Source: Asterionellopsis glacialis (taxonomy: Eukaryota; Bacillariophyta; Plagiogrammaphyceae; Rhaphoneidales; Asterionellopsidaceae). From it: 25,093 bases of DNA. The translations under genes and the position numbers were made by a program. The notes beneath the pieces are model-generated. The model was not told the origin of the DNA and made no database searches. It saw nothing but the letters and a program-made list of their open reading frames with translations. How positions within the stretch are numbered: position 1 is the first letter of the stretch; each line of letters starts with the position of its first letter. This document shows, piece after piece, positions 9,903 through 18,481 of this stretch. The stretch covers positions 1 through 25,093 of the forward strand of contig WKLE02000316.1 in the NCBI GenBank assembly GCA_014885115.2. The letters are read 5' to 3'.

Positions 9903-11880
9903 ATGTCCGAAAACAATTCGACGCATCCCACCACGAAAGACAACCCCGTCCCGGTTCAAGAAGACAAGAAGGATTTCAAACCTTCTGGCGATCCCAAGGA
10001 CACCAACATCAAGGAACAGAAGCTTAACAATGATGGACCTGAAATTATTCCCGAGACTACACCACATGTACCATCTCTAAAAAAACATGTCGATGACGAT
10101 ATGGTCAAGGCAAAGGCTAAAGTCAGAGCTGAGATGAGGACTGGCAATGTTCAGAAACTCCCACCTACTACAGCAGGTGGAGTTCCAAAAACAATGAGTG
10201 ATGTAAGCAAAGGATCTAGCTCTTTTAAGGACGATAACGGCATAGCTTCTAAAAAAGACATGGATGTTGATATGACCGAGGCAAAGGCTAAAGTCCGAGC
10301 TGAGAGGAGGATTGGCAATGCTCAAAAACTCCCACCCGCAGAAGGTCATGCTGCAAAGAGAATGAGTAACGGAAGCAAAGGCTCAAGCTATTCTAAGGAC
10401 GACGAAGACATGGCAAAAGCGAAAGCTGCTGCCGGAAGAAGACCAATGCTGTCAGGAAATAAAATGGTCAAAATGGACCAGTTGCCTGTGAACGTGGAAT
10501 CTACGAAACAAACGGAAGAAGAAAAAGTTGAGGAAGGTTTGGAAAAAGTAACCAACAGTGGTGTTGATCTAGGGTCTGTGGACGCCGCATTGGATTCAGC
10601 ACGACGAGACATTTCTCAACAAAACAAAGAAAGACGTAAGATGCGTGGCGAAGAAAATTCCTTTAGCGAACCAGATCTTGTCGATCTAGAGGCTAATGTA
10701 CCTGTGCACAATGAAGTTCTTCCTGGTGCATTTGCTGTTGGTGGAACACGAAATGTCAGTATTAATGCCTGCCAATCTTCATTTGCTTCAATCACTTATG
10801 ATGAAGAAATGGATCTTACAACCGTCGCGGCAAATAATGATGACACTGCTTTTGAGGAGAAACCAGATGCTGGTGCCTTTGATGATGGCGCCTACATGGT
10901 GGAGGCCACAGTTGTCGAACCGAAGGATGAAGAACCAACTTTTTCCGTCGTTGCAGTACCAGATCAAGGTAGCTGGTTCAGCAGGAACAAGAAACTGGTT
11001 GGGTGCGCCGCTGTGGGATTGATGGCACTCATTTCCGCTGTTTCAATCATGGCAACTTTGCTCACTCTTGATAAGGATGACCCTGTCAAGTCTAGTGATA
11101 GTGCTGAGGTAGATTCAGTTGGCAATATTGAAGGAAACGAGACAAAGATACCAACCATAGCTCCAACAGTAAACCCATCCATTGTACCCACGTCTCACCC
11201 ATCCTCTGCACCAACTCGTAGCCCCATTCAACCCTTTGACCGGAACGAGTTTGACCCTCGTGTCTTACGTAGATCATAATAACTGCGGCCCCAGGGGAGA
11301 TGATGCTAAAGCCAATTTAACGCAATGCCCTGCCGGTCACGAAGTTTACTACGATATATTTGAAGACTGGGCGTATGTTGCCAGCGTCAATGGGTGTAAC
11401 TACTTTGCATACACGGTGTACCGTTGCATTGATGAGCCATCCACCGAGACAGGTCGCTACACCTGTGGCCCTCTGACACCTCCACCAACTGTTAGCCCAA
11501 CCACCTCAGTGGCCCCAAGTCAATTTGCAGATACCTACGAAGCTGCTAATTTCACCTACATTGGGGCAGGCAAGTGTACCGATTCCAGTGGAAAAATATA
11601 CAACCACGGCGAAATCCAGTGGTGGAACACTCCACTGGTCTTCAACGCAACCTTAGACTGGTGTGGAAAATACTGTTTCTCGTATGACACTAAAAATTTG
11701 GTAGGCCTGTTCTTTAGCTCTGCCAAATGTGCATGTGCCTATGGAGGAGGTATGATCCCTGATGGTTGGAGTTATTCGCAAAAACTCTGGTTACCAGACC
11801 TTGCCCCAGTAGCCCCTGTGACTGACACGGAACCAAATGGAGGAGAGGATTGGCAATGCTATGCAAGGGAGTTGGAGTAA
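9903..11880 (+). CDS. Single-pass membrane protein with PT-rich stalk and Cys-rich ectodomain; frame split
   Basis: The ATG at 9903 (MSENNSTHPTTK) opens a frame to 11279. The +1-shifted frame continues from about 11273 to the TAA at 11878-11880. In order: a charged cytosolic-like N-terminus with two ~55-residue repeats (AKAKVRAEMRTGNVQKLPP and AKAKVRAERRIGNAQKLPP) and a partial third; an acidic linker; a TM helix at LVGCAAVGLMALISAVSIMA; and a stalk of xPTxxPT repeats. The second frame adds two Cys-rich modules, the first with NLTQCPAGHEVYYDIFEDW, the second with YIGAGKCTDSSGK and CGKYCFSYD, joined by another PT-rich linker. Similar PT linkers and Cys modules occur in diatom surface proteins. 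The parts join either by a 55-nt intron (11218-11272, GT-AG, phase 1) or by a real frameshift. The ligand and function are unknown. Confidence 0.65.
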
Positions 11881-12695
11881 AGAAGGGGGTTTGAGTTAGT
11901 TAGTTCGTTCGTTCGTCCCCGTGCATCTTCTCCACAGCACGTGAGATGCGGTACTTTTGCTCTTAAAACATATCATTGTCGTTTCTACAGCACGAAGATA
12001 TCACATACATATTACACATATTACATAGTAAATATTGAGTGAATTGCATCATTCTACCTAGCAATGGTTAGGTCCTAGGTCATAATTAGTAAAAAAAAAT
12101 TGAACAAAAAAGAAAGGAGTACTGCACTTTACAAAATATTGAATCCTAGAATGACGATGTTTGGAAGGAGGGGGCAACTCATGAATATCTTTTCTCTTTC
12201 ACATTTGAAAACCAGGATAAATTACTCCGATACAGTCTGTAGCTGCAATAACAAATGTAGAAACATACAAACTTTCTTTCATTTAATATGTTGGAACAAA
12301 CCTTACAGTCTACTCGATGATACGATTATCAATTGAATGTCTGCAGTACCATACACATTGATTTGCTTGTTTTCTCGACTAATGAGTTTTAGTTTACTGT
12401 ATTGATGACATGTGATCTTTTTTTATTTTCGTTTTTGTTTGTTTGGAGTGTTTGTTTTCATAATTTGTGGCTTTCCCTTTCAATTCTTGTGTATAATAAA
12501 CATAGTTTCAAAATAAGAATCAAAAGCCATTGTATACCCATTAATGTTGTGTAGTTTTACGTGTTGATTTTTTAGTACTATAGGATGGAATGAAAATCAT
12601 CTTTTTAGTATCCCTTGTTTAACCTATTTTTTTCAATTTAATGCCTCATTTTTCTTTTGACATTTTTTTTTCTTAACAACTAAAATTTTACGTTT
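11881..12695. other. 3' intergenic region between convergent genes, mostly copy B flank
   Basis: There is no gene. It begins with a GTTAGTTAGTTCGTTCGTTCG microsatellite-like patch (about 11895-11917). From about 12036 it is the non-coding part of duplication copy B, and the 12100-12336 open frame lies inside that duplicated flank. AT-rich sequence near 12600-12690 probably includes the 3' ends of both convergent transcripts. Confidence 0.6.
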
Positions 12696-12960
12696 TTACT
12701 GACAAGCCGTAGAAACATGGGCATTTTCATCATAATCATACACAGTTCGTGGTAAACGCAAACTTTCAGGACCATTTTCCCATGGTCTAGGTCTACGTGC
12801 GGCCAATCCCCATCGACGTTTGGGTTCTACCTCGGGATAAATCCCTAACAATCGCTTCTTCATAAAGTACGCATCTTCACCATCTGCATAGTAATGAGGA
12901 ATGATACTATCTACCTCGTAGCCATCTCTTTGATAAAGCTGCGTCGCAGCCCTATTCGAA
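12036..12960. repeat. Segmental duplication, copy B (with intact gene)
   Basis: This is the counterpart of 8951-9795 in the same orientation. It covers the 3' flank and last ~265 coding bases of the intact NAA10-like gene. Similarity is lost near 12960, where the gene continues but copy A does not. Because this copy is attached to a full-length gene, it is probably the source copy. Confidence 0.8.
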
Positions 12961-13679
12961 ACACGTACATGTAATCCAACAGCGGAACTACCATAACACT
13001 GTGCCAAATGACAATGAAGTTGGTCCATGAGGGCTGCGGCCAATCCCTTTCGACGATAATCTTTAAGTACAGCCAAGGATGTCACATGGCCCAACTTTTC
13101 AGGTTTTTGTTGTTTCCAATACGATTCTAAATCTTCATAGACAGAATTATCAATACTGTTGCGGTTGTTGTTGCTGCTGCGGATGTTGTTACCACTGTAT
13201 GGGTCGTTATTACGTCTAGAACCATAGTTATGAGTACTAGTACGCTGTTGTGTATTACTAGAGGCAAGTGCAAATCGATTTTCATCTTCAGGTTGTTCCA
13301 CTTTACCAAGTACATAGGCTACAATATTAGGTTCGGAATTACCATTGGGATTGTTCGTGGTGGGATTACTTTGTGTTTGCTGAAACGACGATGAATCATC
13401 ACCAACATGCTCTGCAACTAGAGCTAAATCAGGCCATTGGCGTAAATGGTTGACATAAAATTGAGAATTATAATTTTCAGGTAAGGTGGCCAAGTTACAA
13501 CGTTGAATCGATGCAACATCTGTTTTACGTGCTAATCGTAAATGTATATGACCATCCAACAGTTGCAAAGGTCTTGATGCTGCGGGGAAAGCCTTGTTGG
13601 ACGTTTCAGTAGCCAACGCTGACGAAGAACGTAACAAATACAAAAATAACAATTTTGCTTGATCACCGGGACGACGCAT
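12696..13679 (-). CDS. NAA10/ARD1-like N-terminal acetyltransferase (GNAT) with insertion
   Basis: This is a single exon of 327 residues starting at the ATG at 13679. NAA10 is the catalytic subunit of NatA, which acetylates nascent protein N-termini at ribosomes. The GNAT fold is clear: IHLRLARKTDVASIQRCNLATL followed by PENY (45-70), YVLGKVE (122-128), HVTSLAVLKDYRRKGLAAAL with the acetyl-CoA loop RRKGLA (198-217), LHVRVSNRAATQLYQRDGYE (236-255) and HYYADGEDAYFMKKRL (262-277). The last block is characteristic of NAA10 rather than NAA20. Two oddities stand out. An Asn/Ser/Gln-rich insertion of about 70-90 residues lies between about 95 and 190, interrupting the fold before the acetyl-CoA loop. 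The N-terminal extension (1-44) has a hydrophobic LLFLYLL core that could be an organelle presequence. Human NAA10 is about 235 residues. A truncated copy lies at 9559-9795. Confidence 0.88.
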   Translation of the reverse strand: MRRPGDQAKLLFLYLLRSSSALATETSNKAFPAASRPLQLLDGHIHLRLARKTDVASIQRCNLATLPENYNSQFYVNHLRQWPDLALVAEHVGDDSSSFQQTQSNPTTNNPNGNSEPNIVAYVLGKVEQPEDENRFALASSNTQQRTSTHNYGSRRNNDPYSGNNIRSSNNNRNSIDNSVYEDLESYWKQQKPEKLGHVTSLAVLKDYRRKGLAAALMDQLHCHLAQCYGSSAVGLHVRVSNRAATQLYQRDGYEVDSIIPHYYADGEDAYFMKKRLLGIYPEVEPKRRWGLAARRPRPWENGPESLRLPRTVYDYDENAHVSTACQ

Positions 13680-14605
13680 GATGTACCAAACAATAGAAAA
13701 ACGAAACTCAAGGAAGACTTCAACAAGCTAAGTGTTGTTTCTCAAGTATCCCAACAAGATGATGAATCTACAGATGTGTCACTGCTTGAGGGCACAACTT
13801 CTGAGAATGGCGCGATGAGTGAAGCTAGAGAAGTGGAATAATAGGCAGGGTCTAATATTATTTTTTCTGTGTCGTACGCGAGGATTGGTCTCGATGAACG
13901 ACGTATCAAAAAAAAGCTCGCGTTGAGTATCGTATGGTTTGTATGGCAGTCTACTGGACCGTATGATACGCACTACTGCATCTATCTCAACACTTCTTGC
14001 AAAAGAATTTATCTCGTCAGACGCCCGATCCACCCTTCTCGTCCGGATCGCGCTCCATAATGTTGGCTCTGCGAGTGCATGTCTATCACTATATCATCTT
14101 GTGTACGCATATCTGTCTATATATTGTACACACATACAGTCGCTATCAATAATGTACCAAGTAAAATAGAAAAGACAGTACTCTTACGTGTATCATGTGA
14201 AAACCGCGTTCATATCTCGCTGAAGACTTGAAGAACACATCATGGGTAAAGTTGCAGTTTCGGCCTCCGGGTTGTTGCTGACTCAATCACTCCAAGCCGT
14301 TTGTTCTCGCTCATTATTTCACTCAGATCACAACTCTAACTAAAAGGAGCAACTCCACCAATCACACCGTCTGTTTGTTACTGTCTGTCTGAGTGTTGGT
14401 GGTACAACACGGGTATCATACTTTTGTTCTTCACCGCCCGACTGACTGTATCGTGTCGCTCCCGGCAAATGACAACCTTACCGCAATCTTCTTTGATTGA
14501 CCACACGCATAGCACACGCTATCTCTTACTTCCTTTGGTCACAATCTCTTGGAACAATTGTTTAGTTAGTTACTTAGTTAGTTAGTTAGTTAGTATCGTT
14601 TTTGA
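13680..14605. other. Divergent upstream region, with a coding-like fragment and TTAG repeats
   Basis: This lies between the divergent NAA10-like and kinase genes. The plus frame up to the TAA at 13839-13841 reads KTKLKEDFNKLSVVSQVS and continues as an acidic Ser/Thr-rich tail. It looks coding-like but has no ATG and no recognised family, so it may be a decayed terminal exon. A (TTAG)n tract lies at about 14562-14593, just before the kinase ATG, so it is probably in its 5' UTR. The rest shows nothing I can name. Confidence 0.4.
14562..14593 (+). repeat. Imperfect (TTAG)n microsatellite in the kinase leader
   Basis: Tandem TTAG units with one variant lie directly upstream of the ATG at 14606. 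A related patch follows the PT-stalk gene at about 11895. It is a simple repeat with no assigned function. Confidence 0.8.
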
Positions 14606-16537
14606 ATGAATCCATCCGTTAACTTTATGTCTCTCGTTGTTGCTGTAGTGACGGTGTTCCTTACATCAACAACGACGACAAATCCAAAAAATATTGCATC
14701 TGCTTTCACTTTTGTGTCATTCTCATCAACAAAGACAACAAAATCTACAAGGCCACTACTACCAGGAGGAACAACATTATCCTCACGGAATCATCATTGT
14801 CTTTCAAGAACAAGGCAAAACAGCGGGACGGTCCAATGTTGGTTATCAAAAGATGACAATAATAACAACAATAATAATATGAATGATGATAATAACAATG
14901 AATGGACATCCGATTTTGATGATTTTGAGACAGACGGTGATTCATCTTCTATGTTTTTCTCATTGAATGATTTCGAACAAGGAGAACGACAACAACAACA
15001 AGAAGAAAAAGAAACCATTCAAAATAAAAAGGACGATTTACCAGATTTTGATGATGAGTATTCTTCCTCTTATATCGACGACGACGATGATTCCATGTTT
15101 TCATTTCCACAAGAAAGTTTATTTTTTGGTGATTCATCAGGATGTCAAAATCGACAATTTTCATTAGGCGAAGACTTTGTGATTGATTCCTTTGCGGGTA
15201 AAATGGGATTTGATGAAGTGACCGATTGGGAATATTACGCACAAGATGAAGATACAGGTGAACGTAAATCGGTAGAACCACCACCCCTAGACCCCTCCAA
15301 ACCCAAACGTACACGAGAACGGGTGGGATCTGTGGTTCGGATATTCCGCGGTGAATTTACAGGCGTGTTGGCAAGTGCCCTACGTGCACAGGGACTGGAC
15401 AAACGACTCTTGATTAAAGAGTTTTCCGGTCAACTTGCCTTGGATTTAGCCAAGGCTGAAATGAAATCCATTGGGCGGATTCAATCCAATTTATGTGCTT
15501 TGAATAGTCAACAAGCCAAAGATGGAGAATGGGCCAAGACTGCCTCTGGACGTGCTGGTGGTATGCAACGACAGGATAATGCCAATCTAGTGAAACTTGT
15601 TTCACTTTTGAGTGAAACACCTTATTTAGGAATTTTAGGTGAAGTTAATTTGGCAGAATTGGAGGATGATATGGATCCCAATGAGTGGTACCGAGCCCTT
15701 GGTGTACCTGGACCCAAACCTGGATCCGTATGGGTAGTATATGAATATGCCGGTCTGTCCACTGCTGCACAATATGCTAGACCAGCATTAGCGCGTTTGT
15801 CTAGTATGCCCTTGCAACGAGGTATTTTTGGAAACCCCCTCCCTCCACCGTCTCTTCCTCAATGGAGGGATAGAGCCAATTATGTCGTCAAGGGGATTTT
15901 CAAGCAAGCGCTTGAGGCAGTGGCAGACCTCCACGACGAAGGGATAGCTCATCGAAGTATCGGCAGAACAAGTATCATTCTGTCTAGCGTCGGAGCAGAC
16001 AAAACTGAAGCTAGTTCACCAACTGCCACAGTCGTTTCGAGGCTCAAAGTGAAACTCGCTGACTTTGGTTTCTCTGGATCCTTTGAAGAGTCAACTCTTG
16101 ATCCAGCATTTTGCTCACGCGCACGTGGGTTCGGCATGAGTATCCGGGAGGGCGAGCAATCAGCTGCAGCCAATGCCTTTGCCATGGCAGAAGATTTGCA
16201 TGCTCTTGGATTTGTGTTCCTTGGCTTAATTTTAACGTCACTGGCAGAAACACCAACTCCAGAATTTAAAATTCCTGACACTGATGATGATACACTTCAA
16301 CGACAACTTGGAGATATTTTTAACAATGACATGGACGAGTTCCGTGATTATGCTGACGCCGAAGATGTTTGGTCAAGTACTGTGAAGCTTCTTGATCAGC
16401 AGAACGGGGCTGGATGGGAGTTACTACGAACGCTGTGTTTTGCCCGCGAAAGAGCTGCTGAAGTCGGAAGCAAAGAAGAAGACTACTTAAAAATGCCAAC
16501 TGCAAGAAGTTTGCTTTCGAGCCCATTTTTAAATTAA
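14606..16537 (+). CDS. Plastid-targeted divergent protein kinase or pseudokinase
   Basis: This is a single exon of 643 residues. The N-terminus has a hydrophobic signal sequence (SLVVAVVTVFLTST, 9-22) followed by ASAFTF at 31-36. That matches the ASAFAP cleavage motif of secondary-plastid proteins, with a Ser/Thr-rich transit peptide after it. Residues 82-235 are Asn/Asp/Gln-rich low complexity. The kinase-like region (about 238-643) keeps a VAIK-type Lys (LLIKEF, K271), a hinge-like VWVVYEYAG (375-383), the helix-E/catalytic-loop context VADLHDEGIAHRS, DFG (486-488) and the C-terminal ARSLLSSPFL. The catalytic loop reads HRSIGRTSI (449-457), so the catalytic Asp is Ser and the Mg-binding Asn is Ser. 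It probably lacks ordinary phosphotransfer and may be a scaffold or nucleotide sensor in the stroma. I do not recognise a named orthologue. Confidence 0.8.
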   Translation: MNPSVNFMSLVVAVVTVFLTSTTTTNPKNIASAFTFVSFSSTKTTKSTRPLLPGGTTLSSRNHHCLSRTRQNSGTVQCWLSKDDNNNNNNNMNDDNNNEWTSDFDDFETDGDSSSMFFSLNDFEQGERQQQQEEKETIQNKKDDLPDFDDEYSSSYIDDDDDSMFSFPQESLFFGDSSGCQNRQFSLGEDFVIDSFAGKMGFDEVTDWEYYAQDEDTGERKSVEPPPLDPSKPKRTRERVGSVVRIFRGEFTGVLASALRAQGLDKRLLIKEFSGQLALDLAKAEMKSIGRIQSNLCALNSQQAKDGEWAKTASGRAGGMQRQDNANLVKLVSLLSETPYLGILGEVNLAELEDDMDPNEWYRALGVPGPKPGSVWVVYEYAGLSTAAQYARPALARLSSMPLQRGIFGNPLPPPSLPQWRDRANYVVKGIFKQALEAVADLHDEGIAHRSIGRTSIILSSVGADKTEASSPTATVVSRLKVKLADFGFSGSFEESTLDPAFCSRARGFGMSIREGEQSAAANAFAMAEDLHALGFVFLGLILTSLAETPTPEFKIPDTDDDTLQRQLGDIFNNDMDEFRDYADAEDVWSSTVKLLDQQNGAGWELLRTLCFARERAAEVGSKEEDYLKMPTARSLLSSPFLN

Positions 16538-17649
16538 GAGGTAACACAGTTCAAAGGTTTCAGCACTCAAAGTCAAGGAAGGAAAACCATATTGTGCCTA
16601 CAATACTCGCAAGGCTTTGGCATCAGGTGTGCTTGTGCTACAGAAAGTTCTACCCGCTTGCAGGCAGACAAATTCACTTTTTTCTAACTACCTGGTATCG
16701 TTGCTCGAGGTCCTGCATGACTACAGTATACCGATAGGACACTAGGACCCTAGAGAGAGGGTTCTCTAGTAGAGGAAGTGATAAACTACATAAATAATAA
16801 AGAGGATCTTCAAATCTCATCAGATGGCTTCTCAAGGTTTTTTTATGTGGCCTCTAACCAGTACCTTGTCGATGTCGCTCAGACAGTCACATTTTTTATC
16901 ACGCAGAGACTGTCGTAGACCAAGTCTAACTCATAACCTATTGATCGGTCCTGCTTATCTGCAGTGCCTGTTGGAGCGTTTCTTTGAATATATTGTACGG
17001 CCGACGGAGTTGAGGTCCTACACTAGAGACGTCAGTTTCTTCTTCTTGACGTCATCCATCAGAATGCTTTTGATTGGGTTGGTGTCGAACACAAATTCAC
17101 CAATAATTTTTTTTGACTCAGTACAGTACCTGGTACATAGTCTCTACGGTACTGTACCGTGTACCTGTATGGACAGGTCCAGTTTGAATCGAGCACTTGA
17201 GTAGAGTACCCCGCACTAGTAGTAGGGCTCTGGAAAACCGACAAACATTAACCATGAACTCAAGGAACTGGGAAAGCAGAGGGCTAATTATTTAATAGAA
17301 CGCAATCCATTACGTTTACTGTAATATATTCCTAATCCAAAGGAAGTTCAACAAATATAAGACGATGCAACAGAAGCTCCAACAATGGAGTCACCAACGA
17401 ATGCAATACGTGTGAAGAGCACATTTTACTCATTCATATCTAAAAATAAAACTCGTTTAGTATCAGTACACTAATAAAAGAGAAGATGAAGTTGTACCAG
17501 TTAAGGATGTGTAGCGTATAGTGTATAGTCTCTAGTGTTAATCATTTTTAATAAGTACAGAATATTTTTCCCAAAATCTGAATCTAGCTAGCAGCGTTGA
17601 TAAAAACCGTTACGTGGAAAATGTACAAGATGTCGAAGTGCCTGGGTTA
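16538..17649. other. Gene-free spacer with GTAC-rich clusters
   Basis: No supportable gene. An open frame at 16824-17204 (126 codons) has no recognised domain and overlaps repeats. GTAC/CTAGAG/GGTCCT words cluster at 16688-16775 and 16998-17225, including a perfect odd palindrome ACGGTAC-T-GTACCGT at 17146-17160. The last ~300 bases are AT-rich and are the 3' flank of the HSF-type gene. Confidence 0.6.
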
Positions 17650-18481
17650 TTAGACATGTGTACTCGTAGCAGCCAAAACTGTTGCGAGCAGTGCAAGCCT
17701 GTTCACACCACTCGGTGCAACCGAATGCATATTGGGAATTTGTACTGGAGGCTTGTAGGCTCCAGCAGACGGATAAGTAGAGTATCCTAAGCTCTGGGAT
17801 ACAATGCTTGCACCATCACAATTGCTTCCAACAACATTTGCTGTCATTTGCTTAATAGCATGGTCATTTCGACTGAATGCAGCAGATTCCATTCTTGGAG
17901 GAGATGGTGACACGGGTCGCGCAGAGGGGGTCTGACCAGATGAACTAGATTTGACAGACAAGATTTCACTAGCCGACTTGTCGGAAAGACCCCGTCGGAC
18001 TGCAACAGTGTTACACTTCCTGAGTTGCATAAGCATTTCAGGACGTCCACGGAGAAAAGAAGGATGGGCATACATGTCAGCGTCTGGTCCACGGCGAACC
18101 TTCGAAAACCCATACTAAAAAATATTGAGAGAAATTGGCCAAGAAAGTCAGAAAGGATAATGAATATAAATAACATATCAAAAAAACAGAAGTAGTTCTT
18201 ACCAGATTTAAGTTCCTCTGAAAGGAGCTAAACTTAGAGGTTCGAAAGTACTTGGATAGAACACGAGATGTAAACAAGTTTACATCAAGGATGCCAAATG
18301 CTTTCCCAGAGGCAGACCATGAAATAACATGCTGATGATCAGGCAATGTGGAGGCAAGCTTGGATTCGCTCTCAAGCATTTCATAAAGCCGCCGAGGAAA
18401 CTGTTGAGGGACACCACGCTTCCCAGTACGCGGGTACTGAAAAGCATGGACAGAGTTTGAAGCAATAGCGTTTATACTCAT
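17650..18481 (-). CDS. Heat-shock-factor type transcription factor, two exons
   Basis: Exons on the minus strand are 18481-18203 and 18114-17650, with an 88-nt GT-AG intron in phase 0, giving 247 residues. The ATG at 18481 is the first of the frame. The HSF DNA-binding domain (about 27-122) is clear: QFPRRLYEMLE, HVISWSASGKAFGI, the recognition helix FRTSKFSSFQRNLNL running through the splice junction into YGFSKVRRGPDADMY, then HPSFLRGRPEML. HSF domains are winged helix-turn-helix folds that bind inverted GAA units. No heptad-repeat oligomerisation region is visible downstream; the C-terminus is Ser/Pro-rich and otherwise featureless. The intron falls within the domain after LNL. Diatoms have large HSF families, so the target genes cannot be inferred. 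Confidence 0.92.

Noticed and set aside
9812..10027. 71-codon open frame overlapping the start of the PT-stalk gene
   Set aside because: Alternative-frame shadow of the gene starting at 9903.
14745..15018. Leu/Ser-rich open frames antisense to the kinase N-terminus
   Set aside because: Shadows of the Asn/Asp repeat codons of the kinase gene.
16824..17204. 126-codon plus-strand open frame
   Set aside because: No recognisable domain, overlaps GTAC repeat clusters, composition not gene-like.
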